In this document: piece by piece, positions 44,071 through 53,392 of the stretch
Layout of the letters: each line of letters begins with the position of its first letter
How positions within the stretch are numbered: the stretch's first letter is position 1
Assembly (NCBI GenBank): GCA_964494205.1
Contig: CAZBRD010000016.1
Span: 1 to 64,000, forward strand
Source: JBBTCX01 sp964494205
GTDB taxonomy: Bacteria > Planctomycetota > Phycisphaerae > UBA1845
Length of the DNA: 64,000 nt
Direction of reading: 5' to 3'
Made by a program: the position numbers and the translations under genes
Notes under the pieces: generated by a model
The model's database searches: none
The model's input: the letters and a program-made list of their open reading frames with translations, nothing else
What the model was told of the DNA's origin: nothing

Positions 44071-44098
44071 TTGGCTATAATGCCCATTCAGATACAAT
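44071..44098 (+). promoter_or_regulatory. Probable gyrA promoter region
   Basis: Two -10-like boxes: TATAAT (44076-44081, no good -35) and TACAAT (44093-44098) with TTGGCT 16 bases upstream. The ATG of gyrA is 47 bases after the second box. Confidence 0.4.
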
Positions 44099-44145
44099 AC
44101 TCGCAAGTTTTGCGCTAGTCGGTTTAAAGCGAATTGAGAGACTTC

Positions 44146-46746
44146 ATGGCAGACACCCCGCAGCCGTTTCAGGAGAACATTGTCGACCATCTGCTGGTCG
44201 ATGAAATGCAGGATTCCTACCTCACCTACTCGATGAGCGTCATCATGTCGCGCGCCCTGCCCGACGTGCGTGACGGCCTGAAACCCTCCCAGCGACGAAT
44301 CCTCGTCGCCATGAACGACCTGAACCTCACCCCCCGCGCGCAAACCAAGAAATGCTCCAAAATCTCCGGCGATACCAGCGGTAACTATCACCCGCACGGC
44401 GATGCCGTGATCTACCCCACCCTCGTCCGCATGGCCCAGCCCTGGAACATGCGCGAACCGCTCATCGATGGCCAAGGCAACTTCGGCTCCATCGACGGCG
44501 ACCCACCCGCAGCCATGCGTTACACCGAAGCCCGCATGACCGAGGCGGCCGTCGCGCTGCTGGACGATCTCGAATTCGAGACCGTCGATTTCGTTCCCAA
44601 CTACGACAACTCGCGCGAAGAACCGACCGTTCTGCCCGGCAAGTTCCCCAACCTGCTCGTCAACGGCACCACCGGCATCGCCGTCGGCATGGCCACCAAC
44701 CTCGCCCCGCACAACGTGGGTGAAGTGTGCGACGCACTGCTAGCCTACATCAGCAAGCCGGAAATCGAGCTGGCTGAATTATTGAAGATCATCCCCGGAC
44801 CTGACTTCCCAACCGCAGGCCAGATTTGCGGCCGTCGCGGCATCGTCGATGCCTATTCCACCGGTCGCGGCAGCGTCACGATTCGTGGCCGTTGCCATGT
44901 CGAAGAGAGCAAGACCGGCAAGAAGACGATCATCATCGACGAAGTGCCATACACAGTCCTCCGCAGCACGATCGTTGAAAAAGTGGCTGCCGGTGTCAAA
45001 GCCGGGCACATCAAGGATGTGTCGGGCGTCAACGATGCTTCCGATCGCAAAGCCAGCGTCCGCATCGAAATCGATCTGAAGCGCGACGCCAACGAAGAAG
45101 TCGTCATCAACCAGCTTTTCGAATACACGCCACTTCAGTCGCAGTTCCACATCATGAACATCGCGCTGGTCGATCGCCAGCCGCGTACGCTCACGCTCAA
45201 GGAAATGCTGCGGCTGTATGTTGAGCATCGCAAAGATGTCATTCGTCGTCGCACGTCGTTCCTGCTGCGCCGCGCGAAACAGCGAGCGCACATACTCGAA
45301 GGTCTAATCCTCGCGGTAGGGGACATCGACGAGATCATCGCGATTATTCGCAAGTCGCCCGACCCCAACGCCGCGCGTGCCAACCTCATGGCCCGTCCGC
45401 TCAAGCTCGTCGAGCACGCGCAACTGCGAAAACTGTTGCCGAAGACGTTCGTCGATCGTTATTCCACCAACGTGCATCACCTGACCGCCGTGCAGGCGAA
45501 CGCCATTCTCGCGATGCAGCTTCAGAAGCTCACTGGCTTGGAAATCGAAAAGCTCGCCGGCGAGTACTCAAAACTCGTCGAAGAAATCGAAAAATACGAA
45601 GCCATCCTTCGCGAAGAGAAACTTGTTTTGAACATCATTCGCGAAGATCTCGCAGAGCTGAAGAAAAAGTTCCCAAGCAAGCGCAAGACGGAAATCGTCG
45701 AAGCCGTCGGCGAATTCCGCATGGAAGAATTGATTCCCGACGAGCAGGTCGTGGTCACGATCTCGCGCGAAGGCTATATTAAGCGCACGGAAGTCACCGA
45801 ATACCGCAAGCAAGGAAGAGGCGGAAAGGGTGTTCGGGGAAGTTCCGCCAAGGAGGGTGACTTCCTCGAACACCTGTTTGTTGTCTCCACTCACGATTAC
45901 TTATTGGTGTTCACCGACCGAGGCCGCATCTACTGGGCCCGCGTCTACGACATCCCCGATATGAGCCGCACCTCTCGCGGTCGATCCATCGCCAACCTCC
46001 TGCAAATGCAGGACGGCGAGTCGCACCGCGCGATTTTGCCCGTCAAGCAGTTCGAAGAGTCCTACGTCTTCTTTGCGACTGCCAAGGGCACCGTCAAGAA
46101 AACACCGATCGCAGCCTACAGTCGCCCGCGTCCCAGCGGCATCATCGCGATTGGCCTCGACGCTGACGATCAACTGATCAACGTCGAGCGCACCACCGGC
46201 ACCAACGAAATCGTTCTCGGCTCGCGCAACGGCATGGCCGTTCGTTTCGACGAAGCCAACGTGCGCGCAATGGGCCGCAACGCACACGGCGTCCGCGGCA
46301 TGAGCCTCGAAGAGGACGATGCGGTCGTTTCCATGGTGGCGATCGATGCCGGCGGTTCGCTGCTCACCGTCTGCGAAAACGGTTACGGCAAGCGCACCAG
46401 CATCGACGAATACCGCAAAACCAAACGCGGCGGCAAAGGCGTCATCAACATCAAGACCACCGAGCGCAACGGCAACGTGGTAGCCATCCGCGCCGTCGTT
46501 GACACCGATGAACTCATGCTCATCACCGCCAAGGGCATGATGCTCCGCACCGATCTTTCCGCCGTCCGCGAAATCGGCCGCGCGACCCAGGGCGTCCGCC
46601 TCATCAAGCTGGATGAAGACGACAAAGTGGTCGCTGTCGCCAAGCTCGCGCCGGAAGATGAAGTTGCCGAAACCCCAGAAGGCTCAACCGGGGCTGAATC
46701 GAGCCCGGAAGGAAATGGCCCAGGCGAAGCTACTCCGCAGGATTAA
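44146..46746 (+). CDS. gyrA: DNA gyrase/topoisomerase subunit A
   Basis: The 866-residue protein is a type IIA topoisomerase breakage-reunion subunit, with catalytic Tyr126 in AAMRYTEAR, and a six-bladed C-terminal domain. The blade repeats include YRKQGRGGKGVRG and YRKTKRGGKG, close to the GyrA box, which favours gyrase over ParC. In the quinolone region the sequence is HPHGDAVIYP: Ala87 and Pro91 replace the E. coli Ser83 and Asp87. Start ATG 44146 follows GAGAGA. The gyrB gene is not in the window, and the C-terminal tail is acidic. Confidence 0.93.
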   Translation: MADTPQPFQENIVDHLLVDEMQDSYLTYSMSVIMSRALPDVRDGLKPSQRRILVAMNDLNLTPRAQTKKCSKISGDTSGNYHPHGDAVIYPTLVRMAQPWNMREPLIDGQGNFGSIDGDPPAAMRYTEARMTEAAVALLDDLEFETVDFVPNYDNSREEPTVLPGKFPNLLVNGTTGIAVGMATNLAPHNVGEVCDALLAYISKPEIELAELLKIIPGPDFPTAGQICGRRGIVDAYSTGRGSVTIRGRCHVEESKTGKKTIIIDEVPYTVLRSTIVEKVAAGVKAGHIKDVSGVNDASDRKASVRIEIDLKRDANEEVVINQLFEYTPLQSQFHIMNIALVDRQPRTLTLKEMLRLYVEHRKDVIRRRTSFLLRRAKQRAHILEGLILAVGDIDEIIAIIRKSPDPNAARANLMARPLKLVEHAQLRKLLPKTFVDRYSTNVHHLTAVQANAILAMQLQKLTGLEIEKLAGEYSKLVEEIEKYEAILREEKLVLNIIREDLAELKKKFPSKRKTEIVEAVGEFRMEELIPDEQVVVTISREGYIKRTEVTEYRKQGRGGKGVRGSSAKEGDFLEHLFVVSTHDYLLVFTDRGRIYWARVYDIPDMSRTSRGRSIANLLQMQDGESHRAILPVKQFEESYVFFATAKGTVKKTPIAAYSRPRPSGIIAIGLDADDQLINVERTTGTNEIVLGSRNGMAVRFDEANVRAMGRNAHGVRGMSLEEDDAVVSMVAIDAGGSLLTVCENGYGKRTSIDEYRKTKRGGKGVINIKTTERNGNVVAIRAVVDTDELMLITAKGMMLRTDLSAVREIGRATQGVRLIKLDEDDKVVAVAKLAPEDEVAETPEGSTGAESSPEGNGPGEATPQD

Positions 46747-46756
46747 CCGAGAACGT

Positions 46757-46787
46757 TTGTAACAAACCGCCTGAACGGCTGTTACAA
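46757..46787 (+). terminator. Hairpin after gyrA
   Basis: TTGTAACA pairs with TGTTACAA, with CCG/CGG pairs inside. It lies 11 bases after the gyrA stop but lacks a T-run, so it may protect the mRNA end or be a weak terminator. Confidence 0.4.
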
Positions 46788-46900
46788 TTAACCCTGCTCT
46801 TGCCCAGCCACTCCGCCTGCCGAATAATACTGCATCGGAACGCGCGGTTTTCCATACAATGAGCTGGACAAACCTGACTGCTTCCTAAAGGAGATTGACT

Positions 46901-47299
46901 ATGACGCGCATGAAATCGACTCTATTCATCTTGGCCTTTGTCGCCGTCACATGGGGCACAACAAACCCAGTCCGCGCTCAGTCAATGCCCGGCGTCAATC
47001 CTCCCGGCACCACAGCCTTAGAAGACGCAGGCGGCGGGGCCGTTCGAGGCCGTTCACCCGGCAATATGGTTCAGGAAGGCGTAGCTCGCCATCAGGAATT
47101 CACGGATTTCGACTTCGGCATCACCGAAGAACCAGCTCCATCACCCCGCGCCGCCGCACTCGTCGAAGTCTTCAGCACGCTTTTCGAGGAATTGAACGCC
47201 GCGATCGAAGCTTTCACCGCGTTACTCATCGCACGCAGCGGCGGTAACCCATTTACATCGTCGTCCTTGGTCTCCGGTTTTCTGAACAATAACAGCTAA
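46901..47299 (+). CDS. Hypothetical secreted protein, 132 residues
   Basis: AAGGAG lies 7 bases before ATG 46901. The product has a signal peptide (FILAFVAVTWGTTNPVRA, cleavage before QS), then a Gly/Pro-rich low-complexity part, and an amphipathic helix near the C-terminus (ALVEVFSTLFEELNAAIEAF). No family is recognised. A good ribosome site and signal peptide support a real gene. Confidence 0.68.
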   Translation: MTRMKSTLFILAFVAVTWGTTNPVRAQSMPGVNPPGTTALEDAGGGAVRGRSPGNMVQEGVARHQEFTDFDFGITEEPAPSPRAAALVEVFSTLFEELNAAIEAFTALLIARSGGNPFTSSSLVSGFLNNNS

Positions 47300-47540
47300 G
47301 TGGGTTGTTTCTCTTACCTGCCAAAAAATAAGGTCCCGTAGCGATCCGGGTGCCTTAGCACCCAACACCTTCTTGAAAACCTGAACTGCGCCTGATCGCA
47401 TTAAGTCACCGGAAGAAGAGCAGCCGGACCGGTTATAGGACTCAGCCGCACTTTCCCATCGCGCCCGAACTTATCTCCTCTTTCCGCTTGGGCGATCCAA
47501 TAACAACAAGCGCAAAACCCCGCTTCTTCTAGTTGGGGAA

Positions 47541-48917
47541 ATGTCCGCGCCCAAAGTCGGATTTGGATTCGCGTCCGTCCACGTCCACAGAAAGGTCCCG
47601 AGAATCGTGGCCAGTACAACGACGTCATCCATGCATCCCGCCATTGCGCGCACCACGCGCTATGCGGTCCTTTTCGTTCTCGTTGTCTCTGTGCTCGCCT
47701 TCAGCATCGCCGGCGAACGTCTCGCCAACGACCTCAGCGTTCAACTAGCGGGCGAGCAGGCGCGACTCCTCGCCATCGCTATGCTGCCCGACGCGGACGG
47801 CGGTCTGACCACGTCCTTTGAACGCATCCACTCACAGACCGATCGCCTCATCGCCATCGGCACCCTCGACGAATCGGGCACCGTGAAAGCTGTCTATCCC
47901 GACGAAATCGCTTTTCGCTCAGCCGTCTCCGCAGCCACTCGACAACAAAGGCCACTCGCCGCCAGCGTCGAAGTCGATGGCGTGTTTCAATCCGCGTGGA
48001 TCATGCACGACAACGTCGTCGGCGAAGACGGCACAAACATACCCGTCGTATTCCTGCTTCGCCGCCATACCCATCTAGCCGGTTGGGCGCTGATCTCTAC
48101 GTCCATCGCAGCCGTTGTCGTCGTCCTCGCGCTCGGCGTCAGCCGCCTCACCTCAAGATGGTTCGAAAGAAAAGTCGTCCGCCCGCTGCGCAACCTCGCC
48201 GGCCTGCTCGAACACGGCACACCCATCGGCGACAAGAACGGCAAGCACATCAACGGCGGCTGGGAGGAAACCGAACGCATCGCCACTCGTCTCGATGAAC
48301 TCTTGCAGGAGCTCGAAGAAAGTCGCGACCGCACCGCCCGCCTCGAGCGTGCCAAGCAATGGGAAATGCTCAAGAAAGAAGAAGGCTTCAACTCTCAGCT
48401 TCGCCGCGTGAAGACTCAGGCCACCACCGACCAGCTCACGCAGCTACGAAACCGCGCCTTCCTCGACGAGAGTCTCACCACCATCGTCGAGCATCAGCGC
48501 GAAACGGGCGAGGACATGACCTTCGTCATGATCGATATTGATAACTTCAAACACCACAACGACACGCGCGGTCACGCTGCCGGCGACGAAGTCCTGCGAT
48601 TCGTCGGCCAGTTGCTCCGCGGCGCAATCCGCCCCGTCGATCACGCGATCCGCTACGGCGGCGACGAGTTCACGCTGCTCCTACTCGGCGCGAACGAGCG
48701 ACAGGCCACCTCCGTCGTCGAGCGTATCGTCAAAATGTTCGCCCAATACGCCTCGCGCTTTTCCTCAGCCAAGCCCATGACCATGAGCGCGGGCGTCGCC
48801 ACCCTCGACCAGATCAAATCCGGCGACATAGAGAAACTCATCACCGCCGCCGACGAAGCCCTCTACACCGCCAAGAGCAGAGGCAAGAACACCGTGGCCG
48901 CCCACTCCGTCGCGTAA
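47541..48917 (+). CDS. Membrane diguanylate cyclase with HAMP domain
   Basis: The 458-residue protein has a membrane helix near residues 35-60, a periplasmic sensor part of about 110 residues, a second helix (LISTSIAAVVVVLALGV), a HAMP linker, a coiled coil and a GGDEF domain. The active site is RYGGDEFTLL, and an RxxD product-inhibition site (RPVD) lies exactly five residues before it, so c-di-GMP feedback is expected. The start may instead be a GTG or ATG nearer the first helix (47631). The sensed signal is unknown. Confidence 0.93.
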   Translation: MSAPKVGFGFASVHVHRKVPRIVASTTTSSMHPAIARTTRYAVLFVLVVSVLAFSIAGERLANDLSVQLAGEQARLLAIAMLPDADGGLTTSFERIHSQTDRLIAIGTLDESGTVKAVYPDEIAFRSAVSAATRQQRPLAASVEVDGVFQSAWIMHDNVVGEDGTNIPVVFLLRRHTHLAGWALISTSIAAVVVVLALGVSRLTSRWFERKVVRPLRNLAGLLEHGTPIGDKNGKHINGGWEETERIATRLDELLQELEESRDRTARLERAKQWEMLKKEEGFNSQLRRVKTQATTDQLTQLRNRAFLDESLTTIVEHQRETGEDMTFVMIDIDNFKHHNDTRGHAAGDEVLRFVGQLLRGAIRPVDHAIRYGGDEFTLLLLGANERQATSVVERIVKMFAQYASRFSSAKPMTMSAGVATLDQIKSGDIEKLITAADEALYTAKSRGKNTVAAHSVA

Positions 48918-49047
48918 CCTCGCCTCGACACCTTCTCTCTCGGATTGTGAATTTCAAATTGGCAGGTTACGCTCCATCACGCCTATGTAAGCCGAGTGAA
49001 TAGTTGAAGCGGATGGAGAGGTTTGTTATTTGCGATCACGTTTCAAT

Positions 49048-49087
49048 CCCTCTCCCTCTTAGGGAGAGGGGCAGGGGTGAGGGTCTC
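49048..49087. repeat. Repeat family B, short form (B3)
   Basis: CCCTCTCCCTCTTAGGGAGA then GGGGCAGGGGTGAGGGTCT, in the 222-base gap before the glycosyltransferase gene. Confidence 0.65.
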
Positions 49088-49140
49088 CGTATGTCGTCAA
49101 ACTCACGCTTTCAATTGTCTCGCGCCTGCAAACAAAGCTA

Positions 49141-49875
49141 ATGAAAGACAGCGCCAATTCAACCCGTCGCAGCTTCACCGCCTTCTTTCCCTGCTACAAC
49201 GAGGAAGCCAACGTCGAGCGCGTCACGCTCGCCGCCGTCAAAGCCTTCAGCCGTGTCTGCGACGACTACGAAGTCATTATCGTCAACGACGGCAGCAAGG
49301 ACCGCACCGGCGAGATCGCCGATCGGCTTGCGAATGAAAATCCCCACGTCCGCGCCGTGCACAACAAACCAAACCGCGGCTACGGCGGCGCGCTGCAGCG
49401 CGGCTTTCGCGAAGCCACCAAGGACTTCATCTTCTATACCGACGGCGACGGCCAATTCGACTTCGAGGAAATCGACAAGCTGCTCCCCGTGCTCGACCAA
49501 TACGACATCGTCAGCGCCTATCGCATCAACCGCCAGGATTCCTGGGTTCGCAAGCTCAACGCCTTCTGCTGGGGCCTGCTGGTCGACGCACTCTTCCGCC
49601 TGCGCATCCGCGACGTCGACTGCGCGTTCAAGATTTACCCGAAACGATTCATCGATGAGATCGAAATGAAATCAACCGGCGCGCTGATCGACACCGAAAT
49701 GCTCGCCCGCGCTCGAAGGCTCGGCTACACCATCGGCCAAATCGGCGTCACGCATTATCCGCGCACCGCAGGCCAACAAACCGGCGCCAATATCCGCGTC
49801 ATCCTCCGCGCCTTTCGCGAGTTATTCAAATTAAGAAAAGAAATCGTGCGCACGACGCCGAAGCGGAACCGCTAG
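49141..49875 (+). CDS. Family 2 glycosyltransferase
   Basis: The 244-residue protein has the GT-A fold: FFPCYNEEANVERVTLAAV at the start, VIIVNDGSKDRTGEIAD (nucleotide-binding Asp), NRGYGGALQRGFREA, and the DXD-like YTDGDGQFD. It resembles DPM1/ArnC-type dolichol- or undecaprenyl-phosphate sugar transferases, but has no clear C-terminal membrane helices, so the acceptor is uncertain. It is probably cytosolic or membrane-associated and stands alone between repeats. Confidence 0.9.
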   Translation: MKDSANSTRRSFTAFFPCYNEEANVERVTLAAVKAFSRVCDDYEVIIVNDGSKDRTGEIADRLANENPHVRAVHNKPNRGYGGALQRGFREATKDFIFYTDGDGQFDFEEIDKLLPVLDQYDIVSAYRINRQDSWVRKLNAFCWGLLVDALFRLRIRDVDCAFKIYPKRFIDEIEMKSTGALIDTEMLARARRLGYTIGQIGVTHYPRTAGQQTGANIRVILRAFRELFKLRKEIVRTTPKRNR

Positions 49876-49890
49876 TCGTCCGGAGGACGA

Positions 49891-49926
49891 TCGATAGTTG
49901 CCAGTGACTTCAGTCACTGGATGTGA
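49891..49926. repeat. Hairpin repeat family H (H2)
   Basis: GATAGTTGCCAG leads into the stem CCAGTGAC-TTCA-GTCACTGG. Four stem pairs differ from H1, all by paired change. CGTCCGGAGGACG lies before it and CGCCCGGCAGGGCG after, the reverse order of H1. Confidence 0.65.
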
Positions 49927-49981
49927 GTCATCGCCCCAAAATCTCCCCGCCCGGCAGGGCGGACGAACGCCGGCGCCATAG

Positions 49982-50812
49982 TTAAAACTCGCACCATTCA
50001 AACCCCTGCTCCTCATACGAAATGAGCACAACGTTGCCGTTGCTGTTCACTTCGATCTCCCACAACCGGTGGCAATCGCAACCGTCGAAGCAGTCCCAGA
50101 AGCCGTCATCAATCGAGTAGCGATACGTCGTGCCAAGTGCTGTCACCGTAATCTGATCATCCAATCCAATAAACCCGTTTGGCTCCGCATAGTTGACTGC
50201 CGCCAACGCCGTATACTCCTGCGCCAGCAACGGCACATTCAGACTTCCACAGAAAGTCAACACAAACGTCGTGCCGAACAACACATCCTCTTCAGTCACC
50301 TGATAGAACCGGTTCAACTCCTTGTATTGCAGCAGCGATTGCCCGTTGATCAACGCTACGATCATCTCGTTCGGAACGTAGTCCTCATCGTCCACCACCG
50401 AAACCAGCGCCGGATACTCTTCGCGAATCAACGCAAGGTCTTCAACGATGCGCTCGTATTCCTCATCCGGCGCTCGCAATTCGCCCGAGACAGCCATCGC
50501 CAGTTGTTCCGCTTCCGCGTTGGCGCGAGCCAACCCGTAATCGAAATAATCCAAACCAAAGTACTCAAGCTCTTTGCGATAATCGCGCAAATCCACGTCG
50601 CCATCATCGTCGACGTCGGCAATCTGCCCATCCGTCGGGTTGCAGACAGCCGATTGCTGCGGACCGCCCAGGCAACTCGCGATCAATGAGTAATCGCCCA
50701 GGTCAACCGCGGCATCGCCGTTCAGGTCGCCAAGCCCGACGCAGGTCTGCTGTGCGAAAAGTGCCGCGGAGTTCACGCCGAACAGAATAATTGCAGCCAG
50801 AAATGCTTTCAT
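49982..50812 (-). CDS. Secreted protein with dockerin-like calcium loops
   Basis: ATG 50812 follows GGAGG at 8 bases. The 276-residue protein has a signal peptide (MKAFLAAIILFGVNSAALFA), then right away a dockerin-type pair of EF-hand loops: DLNGDAAVDLGDYSLIASCL and DVDDDGDVDLRDYRKEL. In most planctomycete proteins such loops are C-terminal, so the N-terminal position is unusual. The rest is unfamiliar, with a Cys-rich C-terminal part (DCFDGCDCHRLW). It is divergent from a larger dockerin protein. Confidence 0.8.
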   Translation of the reverse strand: MKAFLAAIILFGVNSAALFAQQTCVGLGDLNGDAAVDLGDYSLIASCLGGPQQSAVCNPTDGQIADVDDDGDVDLRDYRKELEYFGLDYFDYGLARANAEAEQLAMAVSGELRAPDEEYERIVEDLALIREEYPALVSVVDDEDYVPNEMIVALINGQSLLQYKELNRFYQVTEEDVLFGTTFVLTFCGSLNVPLLAQEYTALAAVNYAEPNGFIGLDDQITVTALGTTYRYSIDDGFWDCFDGCDCHRLWEIEVNSNGNVVLISYEEQGFEWCEF

Positions 50813-50975
50813 GTTTCCAACCTCCTCTAGACCATCGTGGCCGATCACCGATGCGATCACCAGTGCCATCATTGTAATGGGTCCGTATCCGTCACGTCAT
50901 CGACGATCTGCGATTTATACGCTAAATTACAGGTTTACCGCGTCGCGCGGTTTGGCAGGGGGGAGGGAATGCGAA

Positions 50976-52574
50976 GTGCGTGTCGCTCAGTTTGTAGCCG
51001 CTCTCATCGCCGCCACAATTTTTGTTTCAATTCGTCCAGTACGAGCCGACGTCAATCTCGAGTGGCGACCTGCCTATCGCGCCGCCTCGCACAATCAGCT
51101 TGTCGACATCAGCCTTTACGCAGTCTCTGACAATGGAACAAATCAGCCGTTCGGTTTCGTCGACGCCGTGCTTCATTGGGACCCGACCAAGCTTCAGCTG
51201 AACGCCAAGATAAACAACAACGCATACAACTGGACCGTCTCCGATTTTCCAAATGACTCCGCACTCGATGGCCTTAACGAACCATTTACCGGTCCGTCAC
51301 CGTTTCTCCCCGCCAACGATGGCGACGCGTTCTATCAGGCGAGCCGCGCGTTCGAGCCCAATCCACCGCCGATCGCCACGCCGCAGGGCCTGCTGATCGT
51401 CACGTTTCGTTTTCGCGCCATCATGAACTGCGGCCCATCATCGCTGGTCCTGGCCGCAACCGGCGGCCCCAACACCGAGTCTCGCGTTCTCGACAGCGAG
51501 GTTCCAGGGTTTGTGATCACTGGAACGCTCGGCCCGCCTTCGGTCGTCGAAGTGTCATGCAGTGACACTCTTTTTTGCAACGGACTGGAAACCTGCAGCA
51601 ACAACGCGTGCGTCTCGGGAACGCCTCCCTGCTTCGGACAAACACCCTATTGCTCCGAGCCCACCGACACCTGCGCCGAATGTCTCAATGACTTTCAATG
51701 CGACGACGGCGTGTTCTGCAACGGCGTCGAGCATTGTATCAGTGGAATATGCAATGCAGGCAGTGACCCCTGCCCCGGCAAATTCTGCAACGAAACAACC
51801 AACGTTTGCTTCGAGTGTTTCTCAGTTGCCGAGTGCGACGACGGCGTAGACTGCACGCTCGACATTTGCAACAACGGCCAATGCATCAATTTCACCGACC
51901 ATTCGATTTGCGATGACGGCATCTTCTGTAACGGCCCCGAGTATTGCCATCCCGTCAACGATTGCACCTCAACCGGCAACCCTTGCCACGATCCCGATTC
52001 GTGCAACGAAACCAAGCTCACGTGCGGCTATTGCCCTGGCCCGACTGTAACCGCGGTAGGCCCCCGATACTTCACCGTTACCGCACAACCCGGGGTCAAT
52101 CCCATCCTGATGCTCGTCACCGGCGACGCCACCGACGAAACGATTTCCTGCCTTTCGCAGTACATTCAGCCAAGCGGCTTGCTCGGCGACATTCCCGTCA
52201 TGCAAACGCCCGATCAATGGGCCACCACGATTGTCGCCGATCTGGAAATTCGCCCTCGAAAAAAGTACCGCGTCTGCACCACCTGCGAAGATGGCCGGTA
52301 CTCCGATATCACCGAAATCACCACCTGGCGATATGGCGACGGAAACAATACGGGAACTGTGACGCTCGATGACGTCCTCTGCATGTTGAATGGATTCTCA
52401 GGAACCTTCGGCGACCCACCGGTGAATTGCACGCTCTACGGCGTCGATCTACAAGGTCCAAGCTGCGTCCCCAACAAGGTCATCAGCATTGACGACATAT
52501 TGGGAGTCCTCAACGCCTTCAGCGGCCAGACCACACTTCCGCCCAACTGTCCAGATACATGCACCGTACCTTGA
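50976..52574 (+). CDS. Secreted Cys-rich protein with cohesin-like start and dockerin-like end
   Basis: GTG 50976 is chosen because a signal peptide begins there (VRVAQFVAALIAATIFVSI...VRA) with GGGAGGG upstream. The 532-residue protein has an N-terminal beta domain like a cohesin-type module (HWDPTKLQLNAKI), then about five Cys-rich repeats (CDDGVFCNGVEHC and CDDGVDCTLDICNNGQC) and a C-terminal pair of calcium loops (GDGNNTGTVTLDDVLCMLNG, ISIDDILGVLNAFSG). This plan is common in large secreted planctomycete proteins. It probably takes part in surface assembly. Confidence 0.83.
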   Translation: MRVAQFVAALIAATIFVSIRPVRADVNLEWRPAYRAASHNQLVDISLYAVSDNGTNQPFGFVDAVLHWDPTKLQLNAKINNNAYNWTVSDFPNDSALDGLNEPFTGPSPFLPANDGDAFYQASRAFEPNPPPIATPQGLLIVTFRFRAIMNCGPSSLVLAATGGPNTESRVLDSEVPGFVITGTLGPPSVVEVSCSDTLFCNGLETCSNNACVSGTPPCFGQTPYCSEPTDTCAECLNDFQCDDGVFCNGVEHCISGICNAGSDPCPGKFCNETTNVCFECFSVAECDDGVDCTLDICNNGQCINFTDHSICDDGIFCNGPEYCHPVNDCTSTGNPCHDPDSCNETKLTCGYCPGPTVTAVGPRYFTVTAQPGVNPILMLVTGDATDETISCLSQYIQPSGLLGDIPVMQTPDQWATTIVADLEIRPRKKYRVCTTCEDGRYSDITEITTWRYGDGNNTGTVTLDDVLCMLNGFSGTFGDPPVNCTLYGVDLQGPSCVPNKVISIDDILGVLNAFSGQTTLPPNCPDTCTVP

Positions 52575-52867
52575 AACCGGCGGATCAGGTTAATCGACTA
52601 TGTGCTCTTTGAAGTAGCAATAGCGTTATCATGTACTGTCACGTAGTGACATCGCGAGAATAGCCCAGCATTTCAATGCTGGGTACTGGGTCGATACGCG
52701 AGCAGAAGTGCCGTAGGCACGACTGAAGGTCCTTGCTCAATGCACCAGTTTCAGATGGGATGCGTGTCAGCTGAATAATAACCAGGTTCGTTCGCACCCA
52801 GCTCAATGGCCTGCTGCCCAATCCCAATTGCCTCTTCACAAAATCGCCCAGATGAATAAGCGTTCGC
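52575..52867. other. Intergenic stretch with repeat E1
   Basis: No gene; the main content is repeat E1. Confidence 0.5.
52637..52723. repeat. Composite hairpin repeat family E (E1)
   Basis: Three hairpins in a row: TGTCACGTAGTGACA-like, CCCAGCATT-TC-AATGCTGGG after GAATAG, and GTGCCGTAGGCAC. Copies at 62555 and 62887 keep the order. Confidence 0.7.
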
Positions 52868-53359
52868 TCATTCCTTCACAACCTCATGAAAGAACACTTC
52901 ATCCGTGGTCGTGTTCAAAATCGCCACCGTCTTCGGATTCGCTCGCTGCAGCGCGCCCGGATTGATCACCCGCCGCCGACCAATCTTTTCATTTCGCCAC
53001 ACATGCGTGTGACCGTGCAGCAGATAATCCACGTCCATCGTCCGCACAGCGTGGTCAAACCCGGGCTCATGTCCGTGATACACGGCGAACGATTTGCCAT
53101 CGATCTCAAAACGCAACGGGACTTCTTCCGGAATGGCAATTCCCACGGTTTGAAGATACGCAATCAACGGACCATCAGGATCGTCCGTGTTTCCCCACAC
53201 GAACCGCACATCGCGCCCTACGAATTCATCGAAAACCGCACGATCGCCCACATCTCCGCAATGCACAAAGATTTCGACGTTCTCTGCGTCGAACAATTCC
53301 AGCGCACGCCGCACAGCCTTGCGCTTCCCATGACTATCCGAGAGAATCCCAACCAACAT
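52868..53359 (-). CDS. YfcE/MJ0936-type metallophosphoesterase
   Basis: The 163-residue protein has all calcineurin-like motifs: SDSHG, HCGDVGD, GNTDDPDG (GNxD here), VYHGHE and LLHGHTHV. Such proteins are cytosolic manganese-dependent phosphodiesterases; E. coli YfcE acts on small phosphodiesters, but the true substrate is usually unknown. Length is normal. The gene lies next to the prepilin gene on the same strand, 33 bases away, with no clear functional link. Confidence 0.92.
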   Translation of the reverse strand: MLVGILSDSHGKRKAVRRALELFDAENVEIFVHCGDVGDRAVFDEFVGRDVRFVWGNTDDPDGPLIAYLQTVGIAIPEEVPLRFEIDGKSFAVYHGHEPGFDHAVRTMDVDYLLHGHTHVWRNEKIGRRRVINPGALQRANPKTVAILNTTTDEVFFHEVVKE

Positions 53360-53392
53360 GACGCGAGTCTACCACGCCCCGACCCACTCCGG

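Noticed and set aside
43975..44712. Minus-strand frame covering the start of gyrA
   Set aside because: Antisense to conserved gyrA motifs; Gly/Val/Asp-rich shadow composition.
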